NCBI GenBank assembly: GCA_963844855.1
Contig: CAWJQP010000073.1
Location: 496,001 to 560,000, forward strand
DNA length: 64,000 nt
Source: DASQDN01 sp963844855
GTDB lineage: Bacteria; Acidobacteriota; Terriglobia; Bryobacterales; Bryobacteraceae
Direction of reading: 5' to 3'
Both the position numbers and the translations under genes were made by a program. Positions 28,692 to 38,455 of the stretch are shown here, in pieces. Numbering within the stretch: the stretch's first letter is position 1; each line of letters starts with the position of its first letter. The notes under the pieces were generated by a model, which saw nothing but the letters and a program-made list of their open reading frames with translations, ran no database searches and was not told the origin of the DNA.

Positions 28692-31325
28692 TCAACCGTG
28701 CCTTAACGCTTCCGCCGGCGCTATTCTAGCCGCGCGACGCGCTGGCATCCAGGCGCTGGCAATACCCACTAGACACAACACCGCTGCTCCAAGAAGATAG
28801 CTCGTCGGATCGGTCGGCTTCAATCCCCACAACATCGATTCGGCCGTCCGTGCTGCAACAAACGCGATTGGCAGACCGCAAAGAAGTCCCAGCACGATCA
28901 CCCGGCCGCTCTGACTCAGCACGTCATAAACAACAGTGGAAGGCGTTGCGCCCAATGCCATCCGTACACCGATTGCCTGTCGCTGCTGCCCGATTCGATA
29001 ACTCAGCACGCCATAAAGCCCAATAGCAGCCAGGATCAACGCCAGCACTCCGAAAATACTGGAAAGCCCTGACAGCAGCCGTTCGGAGAGCAGAGTGTTG
29101 TCAACCTGTTGTCGCATCGTGATCACTTCCGAAATCAGCAAACCCGGGTACAGACCGGAGAGTTTCCTCCGTATCGGTTCCGCAAGTTCGATCTGGCTGG
29201 TTGCGGTACCCGACGTAACCGTCAACGTGAGCCGCCTGTATGAGTCTCTCGGTTGTTGAATTGACACATAGGTCAAACGCGGAGGGGGTTCGCGAAGATT
29301 CTTATGCTTGGTGTCCCGAACGACTCCGACAATTCGATACTCGTCATCCGGTGCTCCTTTCCGCGGGAACTCCAGAGGCTGACCGATGGGATCAATCCCA
29401 CGAAAGTACGTACGAGCGGCCGTTTCGTTGATCAGCGCTACCTTGGGGGTATTCTCCGTATCAGAGAGGGTCAGCAGACGCCCGCGAAGAAGCTTTATGC
29501 CGAGAGTTTCAAAGTAGCCGTCGGATACGTGATTAACGCGGATCGTAGCTTCCTCCGCCGTTGCTGGCTGAAATCCCCGAATCCGTACCGGAGCGCCGAC
29601 GTCTCTGCCCGATAGCGGAGTGAACACACAAAAACCACTGGCGCGCACTCCGGGAAGTTCTCGTACAGCTCTCAACACGCTGTTCCACGCCCCAATAGAT
29701 TTGTCGGGCGCCGTGAATCCCTCTGGCAGCTCAATCGACATTGTGAGGGCGTGTTCGTTTTGGAAACCCGGTTCGACATGCTTCAGATTCGTGAGCGTCC
29801 GAACGAACGTTATCGCTCCGACCAATAAAACGAGTGACAGAGCAACTTGGCATCCGACCAGAACTCCCATCAACGATGAAGACCCACGAGATTGAGTGAT
29901 TCGGGCCTCGCCTTCCTTGATCGTTTTCTCGGGATCGGCACGAAATGCGCGCCAAACCGGAAGCAGACTTGACAACAATCCCGCCGCAAGCGTCACAGCG
30001 ATGGAAAACGTCAGGATCCGCCAGTTCAGATTTACGTCCAATGTGATTGGGCGCCGTCCCTGAGCAAACAACGATTCGACTACCGTTACACCCCAACGCG
30101 CGAAGATGACTCCTGGAACAGCGCCAAACGCAAACAGCAGGAGAGTTTCACTCCACAACTGCCGCGCCAGATGTGCTCTCGACGCTCCTGTTGCCAGGCG
30201 GATTGCGAACTCTCGCCTGCGACTGATTCCGCGAGCCAGCAGCAGATTCGCAATATTAGCTGTCGCCAGGAGTAAAACGAAGCCCGCAATCCCCATTAAC
30301 GCAAACAAGGGCTTCGAGAATCGGCTACGAAGAGTATCAATGCCGTGCGCAGCCGGCTGTAGTTCCAATTGCGCAGGCCGCGACCCGATAAGTTCGGAAC
30401 GTCGTGGTCCCGACATACATGCCGCAAACACGACATTGGATGCTGCTTGCGCCTGAACTCTTGTGACACCTGGCTGCAGGCGACCAATCGCATCGAACCA
30501 CCAGGGTCCAGAATAAGTCTGCAGGCTCCGCGCAGTATCGATAGGAACTGTTATGTCAACGGGCCTTCCGGGCTGTAAACCCAGGAACTCTGGAGGCGTG
30601 ACTCCGACGATCGTATACGTCCGATCGAGAACGGCGATGGCCTTTCCCATCACAGCGGGATCACGATCGAACCTTCGGTCCCAATATCGATCGCTTATCA
30701 CCGCAATCGGAGGATCCAGACTCTCATCTTTGGCAGTCATCAACCGTCCCGCAGCTGGCCGAACGCCTAGAAGCTCGAAATAATTCCCCGACGCGACCTG
30801 ACCGAAAACCTGTTCTGCCTTGCCGTCGATCTCTACTCGCGATTCGTCGGTGGCAAACACAGCCAATCCTGCGAACGATGTAGTTGCGGAAGGCAGTTGG
30901 GCCAAGCACGGATACGGAGTCGCGTTCGCAGGTGGTGGGCGTCCTGCAGGATCAATGAAAACGAGTTCCTTCGGAGCTTTAACAGGTAGCAACTGAAGCA
31001 ATACGGCATCCAGCAAACTGAAGACCGCCGTGTTAGCTCCCACACCGAGCGCAATCGTCAACGCAGCCGCTGCGGTGAAGGCCCGAGACTTCCGCAATAG
31101 CCGCGAGCCGTAGCGCAGATCTCTTCCCAAGCCCTGCCACCACTGGCACCGATGAGACTCGTTAAATCTCTCCTGAGCCATCGATACATTTCCAAACGCG
31201 CGCCGCGCAGCGAACTGCGCTTCGGCGGCCGGCATCCCATCGGCAATCAGCCTGTCAGCTTCAAGACGAATATGCGATTCGATCTCGGCCTGGAAATCAC
31301 TATCCTTACGCCCACGAAACCACAT
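28692..31325 (-). CDS. ADOP-type FtsX/MacB-like permease
   Basis: 877 aa, intact. The N-terminal ~60 residues (FQAEIESHIRLEADRLIADG) are the soluble domain typical of acidobacterial ADOP permeases. Then follow two repeats of the MacB core and FtsX block, with membrane helices around 85-105, 330-350, 385-405, 435-460, 495-515 and a cluster of three in the last 140 residues. The C-terminal AARIAPAEALRHG is the usual ending. No ATP-binding protein is nearby, as is normal for this group. It follows the second PadR gene by 9 bp. Substrate and driving force are unknown for the family. Confidence 0.87.
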   Translation of the reverse strand: MWFRGRKDSDFQAEIESHIRLEADRLIADGMPAAEAQFAARRAFGNVSMAQERFNESHRCQWWQGLGRDLRYGSRLLRKSRAFTAAAALTIALGVGANTAVFSLLDAVLLQLLPVKAPKELVFIDPAGRPPPANATPYPCLAQLPSATTSFAGLAVFATDESRVEIDGKAEQVFGQVASGNYFELLGVRPAAGRLMTAKDESLDPPIAVISDRYWDRRFDRDPAVMGKAIAVLDRTYTIVGVTPPEFLGLQPGRPVDITVPIDTARSLQTYSGPWWFDAIGRLQPGVTRVQAQAASNVVFAACMSGPRRSELIGSRPAQLELQPAAHGIDTLRSRFSKPLFALMGIAGFVLLLATANIANLLLARGISRRREFAIRLATGASRAHLARQLWSETLLLFAFGAVPGVIFARWGVTVVESLFAQGRRPITLDVNLNWRILTFSIAVTLAAGLLSSLLPVWRAFRADPEKTIKEGEARITQSRGSSSLMGVLVGCQVALSLVLLVGAITFVRTLTNLKHVEPGFQNEHALTMSIELPEGFTAPDKSIGAWNSVLRAVRELPGVRASGFCVFTPLSGRDVGAPVRIRGFQPATAEEATIRVNHVSDGYFETLGIKLLRGRLLTLSDTENTPKVALINETAARTYFRGIDPIGQPLEFPRKGAPDDEYRIVGVVRDTKHKNLREPPPRLTYVSIQQPRDSYRRLTLTVTSGTATSQIELAEPIRRKLSGLYPGLLISEVITMRQQVDNTLLSERLLSGLSSIFGVLALILAAIGLYGVLSYRIGQQRQAIGVRMALGATPSTVVYDVLSQSGRVIVLGLLCGLPIAFVAARTAESMLWGLKPTDPTSYLLGAAVLCLVGIASAWMPARRAARIAPAEALRHG

Positions 31326-31334
31326 ACGCGCTCC

Positions 31335-31694
31335 TCAACCGGCTGGATCTTCCGCCGCCAGAACGCGCGCCACCGCAGCAGTAATCCGGTCCCACTGCCT
31401 CGTTTCGGTGGTGAGCTGTTTCCTGCCAGCAGACGTCAGACGATAGAAACGCGCCTTTCTGTTGTTACCGCTCGTACCCCATTCCGCATCGACCCACCCC
31501 TTGGACTCGAGTCGCTGCAGCGCCGGGTATAGCGAACCATGATCGACAAGGAGTTCATCTCCACTCATTGACTGGATCGCGCGCGCGATGCCCTGCCCGT
31601 GCTCCCTACCGAACAACAAGGTCCGCAGAATCAGCAAGTCCAGAGTTCCCTGCAACAGGTTAATCCGGTCATCATCGGGATTTCGTGTCGGCAT
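31335..31694 (-). CDS. PadR-family transcriptional regulator (acidobacterial type)
   Basis: 119 aa. Winged-helix PadR with the marks LLQGTLDLLILRTL, HGQGIARAI, VDHGSLYPALQRLES and FYRLTSAGRKQLTTE. It is paired with the permease that begins 9 bp downstream. It shares layout with the PadR at 28268 but is clearly divergent in sequence, so the two cassettes are probably old paralogues rather than a recent tandem copy. The start codon ATG at 31694 has no clear Shine-Dalgarno site; the upstream promoter may produce a very short leader. Confidence 0.88.
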   Translation of the reverse strand: MPTRNPDDDRINLLQGTLDLLILRTLLFGREHGQGIARAIQSMSGDELLVDHGSLYPALQRLESKGWVDAEWGTSGNNRKARFYRLTSAGRKQLTTETRQWDRITAAVARVLAAEDPAG

Positions 31695-31702
31695 TCTACC
31701 CG

Positions 31703-31755
31703 AGACTAATTCTTCTTGGGTCGAATGTCAACAGGAAACGAATTAACTGTTCGTT
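31703..31755 (-). promoter_or_regulatory. Candidate promoter and inverted repeat upstream of the second PadR gene
   Basis: On the minus strand a perfect TTGACA (31732-31727) is followed after 18 bases by TAGTCT (31708-31703), a weak -10. The predicted transcript would start almost at the ATG. An inverted repeat AACGAA-N7-TTCGTT at 31737-31755 lies just upstream of the -35, between this gene and the divergent gene at 31878, and could be an operator for either. The -35 is convincing; the -10 and operator are tentative. Confidence 0.4.
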
Positions 31756-31877
31756 ACACAAGGCAATTCCTGTACGAAGCCTTCTTATTTGTAATTCCGG
31801 GCAAAAAAATAACTCCTGCAGCGACTGCGCGCCATTAAACAAATAAGGTGTATTCACCAGTAAAAGGAGAGCCGGTT

Positions 31878-32480
31878 GTGAACAGAATTACAGCTAAGAA
31901 GTTATTCTCGGCAGTATGTACAGTTGCTTTGTTTTCCACACTTCCGCTCGGCGCTTGGGCACAGCACCAAGTCGAAGTGAAGCAGGCTAAGGTGCTCTAC
32001 GTCTCCGGGAACGATGTCGTGATCAGAACCACAGATGGCAGCACTAGGCACCTCGTCGTACCCTCTGATTTCAGGTTCAAAGTGGATGGGAAAGAGATTG
32101 GCGTTCAGGATCTTCGGACTGGAACCGTGCTGACACAAACCATCACAACCACGACCGAAGAAAAGATGGTCACAAATTCGATGAATGTCGATGCAAAAGT
32201 GATCGAAGTAGCCCCACCGTATCTTACCGTCGGCATGGACGACAAGATCAAAAGGGTCAAGGTTCCCACAGGGACGACGTTCACGATTGACGGTAAGACG
32301 AAGACTCTGACCGAGCTTAAAGAAGGCATGCGCGTGAAGGGCACGGTGATTACGTCAACGCCCACTTCAGTCGTCAGTCGCTCGAGGAATGTGAGTGGCC
32401 AAACTCCTGTTCGTGAGATCGTCGTCACGCCGATTGCATCTGGTGTGTTGTTGATCGAGGAAGTTGATGTAGTTCCTTAG
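31878..32480 (+). CDS. Small exported hypothetical protein, beta-rich
   Basis: 200 aa from a GTG at 31878, which has GGAGA 7 nt upstream; the ATG at 31848 in the same frame lacks such a site. A signal peptide ends around LGAWAQ. The mature protein has two similar beta segments (VLYVSGNDVVIRTTDG and VIEVAPPYLTVGMDDK, each followed by a KVDGK or TIDGK turn and a 'DLRTGT'/'ELKEGM' stretch), so it may be an internal duplication of a small beta barrel. I do not recognise a named family. It is single, divergent from the PadR cassette, and followed by a hairpin at 32518. Confidence 0.75.
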   Translation: MNRITAKKLFSAVCTVALFSTLPLGAWAQHQVEVKQAKVLYVSGNDVVIRTTDGSTRHLVVPSDFRFKVDGKEIGVQDLRTGTVLTQTITTTTEEKMVTNSMNVDAKVIEVAPPYLTVGMDDKIKRVKVPTGTTFTIDGKTKTLTELKEGMRVKGTVITSTPTSVVSRSRNVSGQTPVREIVVTPIASGVLLIEEVDVVP

Positions 32481-32517
32481 TCGCGTTAGAGTCGTGACAA
32501 TTAGCATTGCCGGATAG

Positions 32518-32544
32518 ATGCGCCGTACGAAATTAACGGCGCAT
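32518..32544. terminator. Hairpin between convergent genes, possible bidirectional terminator
   Basis: A perfect 9-bp inverted repeat ATGCGCCGT / ACGGCGCAT with a 9-nt loop lies 38 bp after the stop of the small exported protein and 43 bp before the convergent DUF1501 stop. The T-run behind it is short, so intrinsic termination would be modest. Confidence 0.5.
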
Positions 32545-32586
32545 TTCGCCGGACGACGTGTTGTTGTTGTCAGTAAGTCAGCACAC

Positions 32587-34014
32587 CTACGCTAAAATGC
32601 CCTTCACGACTTCCCCGTGCACATCGGTTAGGCGGAAGTCACGTCCAGCATAGCGATACGTCAGTCGCTTGTGATCCAGACCGAGCAGGTGAAGGATCGT
32701 GGCGTGCAAGTCGTGAAAGTGAACCTTGTCGACTACAGAGTAGTAGCTGTAGTCGTCAGTGGCGCCGAAAGACAAACCGGGCTTTACACCGCCACCCGCC
32801 ATCCACATCGTGAATGCTTCCGGATTGTGATCGCGGCCGTCCGATCCTTGCGCTGTCGGCGTGCGCCCGAACTCACCGCCCCAAAGCACGAGCGTGTCTT
32901 CCAACAATCCACGAGACTTCAAATCACGTAGCAGGCCCGCGATGGGCTTGTCCACTTCGGCCGCATTCTGTTGGTGATCGCGCTTCAGATTCTCGTGCTG
33001 GTCCCACTTGTACGTGTGGCTCACCTGGACAAAGCGAACACCTTTCTCAGAGAACCGTCGAGCCATTAAGCACTGTCTGCCAAAATCCTCCGTGATTGGA
33101 TGGTCAAGCCCGTACATCTTTTTCGTCGCTTCTGACTCCTTGCCCAGATCCTGCAGATCCGGAGCCTCCGTTTGCATTCGGAAAGCCAGCTCGAAAGATT
33201 CAATACGGCCTTCCAGCGCTCGATCCGGACCGGTAAGCTCGAGTTGTCTTCTGTTCAGCTCCTGCGTGTAGTCGATCTCCATGCGCTGGATCGACCGTGG
33301 CGTTTCCTGGTTGGTGATGAAAGGAATCTTAGCGTCACGCGCCGGAATACCCACTGACCCGATTGCGGTACCCGCGTAAGGCGCAGGAAGGAATGCGGAG
33401 CCGAAATTATTGGCGCCACCATGGGATTGCGTCGGACAAATCGTGACAAAGCCCGGCATCGAAGAATTCTCGCTGCCGAGGCCGTAGGTCACCCAAGAGC
33501 CCATGCTCGGGCGAATAAACGTATCCGAGCCGGTATGCAACTCGAGCAGAGCGCCACCATGCCGTGAGTTCGAGCCGTGCATGGACTTGATGATGCAAAG
33601 ATCGTCTACGCATTTGGCAACCTCTGGAAACAGATCGCTGACCCACGCGCCGCTTTGTCCATACTGGCGGAAAGCCCAGGGCGACTGCAGAAGATTGAAC
33701 GTTTCGCTTGAGACCACTTTAGGGCGAGCAAAAGGAAGTGGCTTGCCATGATCGCGTTTTAGCAATGGCTTGTAGTCGAATGTGTCCATCTGGGATGGGC
33801 CGCCATGCATGAACAGAAAAATAACCCGCTTTGCGCGAGCCGGAAAATGAGGAGCCTTCACCGCGAGGGGATCCGTCGATGCGCTCGCTGCCCGGGCCTG
33901 CTCCTCTCCGAGCAATCCGGCCAGAGCCAACCCGCCGAATCCAGCACTCGACACCCTGAGCAGGTCGCGCCTCGATAACTTCTGATTGAGATAGGAATTC
34001 CAGTGGGGGTTCAT
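32587..34014 (-). CDS. DUF1501 secreted protein (sulfatase-like fold)
   Basis: 475 aa. A twin-arginine-type leader (SRRDLLRVSSAGFGGLALAGLL) exports a DUF1501 domain, an alkaline-phosphatase/sulfatase-superfamily relative. Family marks: KRVIFLFMHGGPSQMDTFDYKP near the start, PRFSEKGVRFVQVSHTYKWD-like central part, and VLWGGEFGRTPTAQG with GRDHNP after it. The C-terminus ends in the common YAGRDFRLTDVHG. It starts one base after the stop of the PSCyt1/DUF1549/DUF1553 gene, the usual partner. The function of these pairs is not established. No frameshift. Confidence 0.88.
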   Translation of the reverse strand: MNPHWNSYLNQKLSRRDLLRVSSAGFGGLALAGLLGEEQARAASASTDPLAVKAPHFPARAKRVIFLFMHGGPSQMDTFDYKPLLKRDHGKPLPFARPKVVSSETFNLLQSPWAFRQYGQSGAWVSDLFPEVAKCVDDLCIIKSMHGSNSRHGGALLELHTGSDTFIRPSMGSWVTYGLGSENSSMPGFVTICPTQSHGGANNFGSAFLPAPYAGTAIGSVGIPARDAKIPFITNQETPRSIQRMEIDYTQELNRRQLELTGPDRALEGRIESFELAFRMQTEAPDLQDLGKESEATKKMYGLDHPITEDFGRQCLMARRFSEKGVRFVQVSHTYKWDQHENLKRDHQQNAAEVDKPIAGLLRDLKSRGLLEDTLVLWGGEFGRTPTAQGSDGRDHNPEAFTMWMAGGGVKPGLSFGATDDYSYYSVVDKVHFHDLHATILHLLGLDHKRLTYRYAGRDFRLTDVHGEVVKGILA

Positions 34015-34015
34015 G

Positions 34016-37000
34016 TCAGTTCACATAAATGAATTCGCTCGAAGCCAGCAGCGCCTTACAGAAACTCTGCCATGCATTTGCCTTGGAGCCTTGCCACTCT
34101 CGTTCGATGCGAGAAATGAAGGACAAGGCGTTATCCACTTCCGCCGGAGTGGCCGGACGGGTCAGTGCCCTCTCGTAAGCCTCGCGTATTCGCGCGGAGT
34201 CATCTAAATCAGCACGAGCCAAAAGACCATCTGCCATCTTGCGACTGTGTTTAAGCATGACGGAGCTGTTCATCATGAACAGCGCTTGTGGCGCAACGAC
34301 TGTCGAATCCCGGTCTCCGTTCGAACTCGATGGGTCAGGTAGATCGAACGCTGTGAACACGTCGTACATTGAGCTGCGGACAACGGGAATATACACGGCG
34401 CGAATCGGTCGATCATAGTCGACCGTTCCACCACGCGCGGTATTCGCGACATACTCGCGATCCTTGTACGGGAGCAGACTTCCGCCCCCTTCAGTAGCCA
34501 GTTCGCCCGACACGCTCATGATGCCGTCACGAATGGCTTCAGCTTCCAGGCGCCTGCGGGGCATCCGCCAAAGGAGAACATTCTCAGGATCGATCTCAGA
34601 AGCTTTCGCGTTGTACTCACTGCTCATCTGGTACGTATTCGACAGCATGATCATCCGATGCATCGACTTGATCGACCAACCGTTCTCCATGAATCGCAAC
34701 GCAAGCCAGTCGAGCAATGGTTGATTCGAAGGCTTCTCACCCAATCGGCCGAAGTTGTCGACGCTCGGTACGATACCCCTTCCGAAGTGGCCGCGCCAGA
34801 TCCGGTTAACCATTACCCTGCTTGTCAGCGGGTGGTCTTTCTGCGTCATCCAACGCGCCAACTGCAGCCGCCCGCTCTCGGTCGAAGGAATGGAAGGCTG
34901 TTCGGCGGAGATCACGTTTAGAAAACGCCTGGGTACTTTCTCACCCAGCGTCCAATGGCTACCCCGAAGGTGGATCGCAAGATCGCCGATTGAGCTGTTC
35001 TCTGTTACTCCCATGGCTTGCGGGATACTTCGGAGTCGCAGCTTCGAGAATCTTCAATTCAGCGTCGAGGCGAGTAAGTTCCTCGCGCGTCTCAGCCGGA
35101 TAGTAGCGCCGGAAATTGGCAGGCGCGCGAAATGGACCGAACTTCTCGGTGATGAAGCCGTACACCGCCTTGATCCTGGGATCTGACGCATTCATGCCTT
35201 CCTTGGCAGCCCGCTGGAAGAGTGCTTCATACTGTGCCGCCAAAGCCTCCGGGGATTCTGCAGGAGTGCCGTCCTTGCCCTGAATCTCCCACGCATACAG
35301 AACCGAAGCGGTTGCGCCATTCGAGCGCTCGAGATACTCGACGAGTTGTGTCAGATAAGTGGGATTGACTTCATAGCGATTCGCAATCTGAACAGTTGTC
35401 AATGGCGTTCGATCGATGGAGTTCGGCGCAACCAACAGCTTTTCGAAATACGGGAAGCGCGTTGCATGCTCCAGCCGAATCGTGTTCGAACCCTGCTTGA
35501 GCGGGACGATTGCAAGATACGACCATCCGCCCGCATCCGGCGAAGCCGCTCGATTCTGAACCGGCCCTGCGCCTTGTTTCACCCAGACACCGTTTACCCA
35601 AAGGTCCGCGGTACCTGCGCCCTTCTCTTCGTTGAAAATGTCGACCTGATAACTGCCAGTCGCGGGAACCTCGATTTGGTACTCGGCAAAGAACGGACCT
35701 TGCGCGTCTTTTGGCACGTTAGGCTTCTTCTTTTCGAGAGTCCGCGGAACGTTCCCGTGCTCGGAATGAGCCGGCATCGACGATGATGGAGTTCGGCGCG
35801 GATTCTACTGGAGCGATCTGGATCTGCTGATCGCGCTGTACATGCGCCGCCGCCAGTAAATAGGCGCCCATTCGATTGATGCCTTCGCTGGACAGCTTTT
35901 CGTTATTGGCGCTGGTGATCTTGCCGATTTCCTTGCGCTTGGCTTCCACCTTCGCCTCGTGAGCGATTAGCTTGTCTCGGTCTTCCTTCGGCGCCAGAAC
36001 ATGCTCGTGCCACTTTGCGACAACTTTGAAGTTGTCCATGGTCTTTGAGCTTTTGAAGATGCCCGCAAGCGCGTAGTAGTCGGCGTGGCTGATCGGATCG
36101 AATTTATGATCGTGACAGCGAGCGCAACCGACTGTCAGCCCCATGAACGCGCGCGCGGTCGTATCGAGTTGCTCGTCGATGATGTCCATCTCCATCTTCA
36201 ACGGATCGTCCTCGGCCAGCATTTTGGCCCCGAGGCTAAGAAAGCCTGTGGCAGTCAACCGCTCGTAACGCAACTTCTCATCATCGGTCTGCTGCAAAAG
36301 ATCGGTCTGCGGCAAAAGATCGCCCGCAAGCTGCTCGTGGACAAACTGGTCGAACGGCTTGTCCTTATTGAAAGCCGCAATTACGTAGTCGCGGTAACGA
36401 TAAGCGTTCTTATAGACGAGATTCTCGTCCAGGCCGTTCGAGTCGGCATAGCGGGCGACATCCAACCAATGGCGGCCCCAACGCTCTCCATATCTGGGCG
36501 AGGCGAGCAGTCGGTCGATTACTCGGCTAAAGGCATCCGGCGACTCGTCCCCGAGGAAGTCCCGCACTTCCGCCGTAGTCGGAGGCAACCCGGTCAAGTC
36601 ATACGAAGCCCGCCGAATGAGCGTACGCTTTTCCGCTTGTCTAGAGGGACTAAGTCCCTTCTTTTCTAAGGCATCAAGCATGAACGAGTCGATTGCAGAA
36701 CGAACCCAAGCTTTGCCTTTTACGTCAGGTATGGCGGGCTCAGCAGGAGGCACAAACGCCCAGAACTTCTGGCTGCTGGCCTTAGAGGTAGCCACCGATC
36801 CCCACGGGGCGCCCATCTGGATCCATTGCGCGAGCAAAGCCACATCGGCGTCCTTCATTTTTGGTCCTGGCGGCATCTTCAGCGCGCCGGCCGCGTGCTG
36901 AACGGCTTTTATCAGCAGACTTTCCGCAACGTTTCCAGGAACAATGGAAGGTCCCCGGCTACCACCTTTTATAGCCGCTTCTCGGCTATCCAGCCGGAGC

Positions 37001-37155
37001 GCACCCATAATGGGTTGGCTCTCGGCGGAGTGGCAACTCAGGCACTGTTTGACGAAGATAGGCCGGATGTTTTTCTCGAAAAACGCAGCTCCGTCTTCTT
37101 GCGCGAGCAACGGGAATGCGCCGATCAGGAGTGCGAAGGCGCGCCAGGCTGCCAT
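34016..37155 (-). pseudogene. PSCyt1/DUF1549/DUF1553 secreted cytochrome-type protein, two frameshifts
   Basis: About 1045 codons. The signal peptide (to ~18) is followed by a planctomycete-type cytochrome domain with heme motif CLSCH at 38-42, then DUF1549 (ERWGRHWLDVARYADSNG; GCARCHDHKFDP), an inserted carbohydrate-binding-like beta domain (GSYQVDIFNEEKGAGTADLW) and DUF1553 (LTSRVMVNRIWRGHFGRG). The frame breaks near 35763 (extra base in a CC pair; removal gives VDAGSFEHGNVPRTL) and near 35022 (extra C in CCC; removal gives PKYPQAMGVTENSS). All segments look functional. It is paired with the DUF1501 gene. The ATG at 37155 is only 22 bp from the divergent xanthine dehydrogenase start. Confidence 0.82.
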
Positions 37156-37177
37156 GCGCGGATTGTATCATTAGGCA

Positions 37178-38455
37178 TTGGCGACGACGTCCATCTCGTT
37201 CCGACTGAACGGCGAGAATGTCGAGGTCAGTCGTGTGCCTCCCCAGACTACCCTCCTCGATTTCATCCGCTCACGAGGCCTGACGGGAGCCAAAGAAGGC
37301 TGCGCGGAAGGCGAATGCGGCGCTTGCGCCGTCCTTTTAGGTCGAAACGCGGTGAACAGTTGCTTAATGTTCCTTCCTATGGCGGCCGGACAGGACATTT
37401 ACACTGTGGAATCGGTCGGATCACCGGAGGAACCTCACGTCGTCCAGCAGGCCTTGGCCCAAGCTGGGGGGTCCCAGTGTGGTTACTGCACGCCGGGGTT
37501 CGTGATAAGCCTGTTCGCTGAATACTATCGGCCCGACCGGTCCGGGCCTTGCGACGTGGAGGCGCTCGGCGGGAACCTGTGTCGATGTACCGGATACCGT
37601 CCGATCCGCGACGCCGCCCTGTCCTTGGGTCCAGCGGTCGATGACCGGTTCAGCCGAATAGCCGCTACTACGCTGCAACCTTTTTCTTATCAGTACGATG
37701 ATGTTTCCTTCCACCGGCCGACGTGCTTAGCTGAGTGCCTGGCGCTATTGCAAAACGAACCCGAGAGCCGCATCGTGGCCGGCAATACCGACCTTGGCGT
37801 CGAGTCCAATTTGAAGTACAAACAGTACCCGCATCTAATTAGCGTCGAAGCCATTCCAGAATTGGTTTCGTTTTGCGATACGGAAGATGCGGTCGAGATC
37901 GGAGCCGGTCTAACTCTCACGGAAATCGAAGCGCGCTGGACCACTTCACCCGCTGTCGTCAAGGAATGGTTCCCCCTGTTTGCATCGCCTCTGATCCGCA
38001 ATCGCGCGACACTCGGCGGCAATCTCTGTACGGCATCGCCGATCGGTGATGCCGCGCCGCTGTTACTGGCTTTAAATGCTTCCGTAAACATAGCTTCTGT
38101 CGCTGGAATGCGAACGATTCCGCTCGATTCGTTCTTTACGGGATATCGCAAAACTGCCCTCGAAGAGGGCGAGATTCTCGTTTCTGTGACTTTACCCAAG
38201 CCGTTTCCAACCTTCGCGCGCTTCTATAAGGCGGCGAAGCGCCGAGTCGATGACATCAGCACCGTATCGGCTTGTTTCGCCATCTCAGATGGACAAACGC
38301 GGGCGGCGTTCGGTGGTGTGGCTGCAGTCCCGACGGTCGGATTATCACGTCCTTTGGCGCCGATCTCCGATCATCGTGGGTCTGCAGAGTATCGGGCTGC
38401 GCTCGCGCAGTCGCTACTCGAGAAATTCCGGAGCGAGCATGAAATGGGTAGGTAA
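37178..38455 (+). CDS. xdhA: Xanthine dehydrogenase, 2Fe-2S/FAD subunit
   Basis: 425 aa fusion of the two-cluster [2Fe-2S] domain (residues ~1-165) and the FAD domain (~180-425). The plant-type cluster is CAEGECGACAVLL with a further Cys in NSCL; the second is CGYCTPGF with NLCRCTGYRP. FAD-binding marks are VAGNTDLGV and RATLGGNLCTASPIGDAAP. Together with the molybdenum subunit it oxidises hypoxanthine and xanthine to urate and passes electrons to NAD+. The start is a TTG at 37178 with a weak site upstream; no better codon is in frame. The 17 bp overlap with the next gene shows translational coupling. First gene of the purine operon. Confidence 0.88.
   Translation: MATTSISFRLNGENVEVSRVPPQTTLLDFIRSRGLTGAKEGCAEGECGACAVLLGRNAVNSCLMFLPMAAGQDIYTVESVGSPEEPHVVQQALAQAGGSQCGYCTPGFVISLFAEYYRPDRSGPCDVEALGGNLCRCTGYRPIRDAALSLGPAVDDRFSRIAATTLQPFSYQYDDVSFHRPTCLAECLALLQNEPESRIVAGNTDLGVESNLKYKQYPHLISVEAIPELVSFCDTEDAVEIGAGLTLTEIEARWTTSPAVVKEWFPLFASPLIRNRATLGGNLCTASPIGDAAPLLLALNASVNIASVAGMRTIPLDSFFTGYRKTALEEGEILVSVTLPKPFPTFARFYKAAKRRVDDISTVSACFAISDGQTRAAFGGVAAVPTVGLSRPLAPISDHRGSAEYRAALAQSLLEKFRSEHEMGR

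Noticed and set aside
36826..37521. Plus-strand frame of 231 codons across the divergent start region of xdhA
   Set aside because: It overlaps both the cytochrome-type gene and the first [2Fe-2S] domain in the wrong frame.
38250..38438. Possible 63-residue N-terminal extension of the xanthine dehydrogenase Mo subunit
   Set aside because: The stretch overlaps the coding end of the FAD subunit in another frame and is Arg/Ser-rich; the ATG at 38439 has a GGAG site and the family-typical N-terminus.
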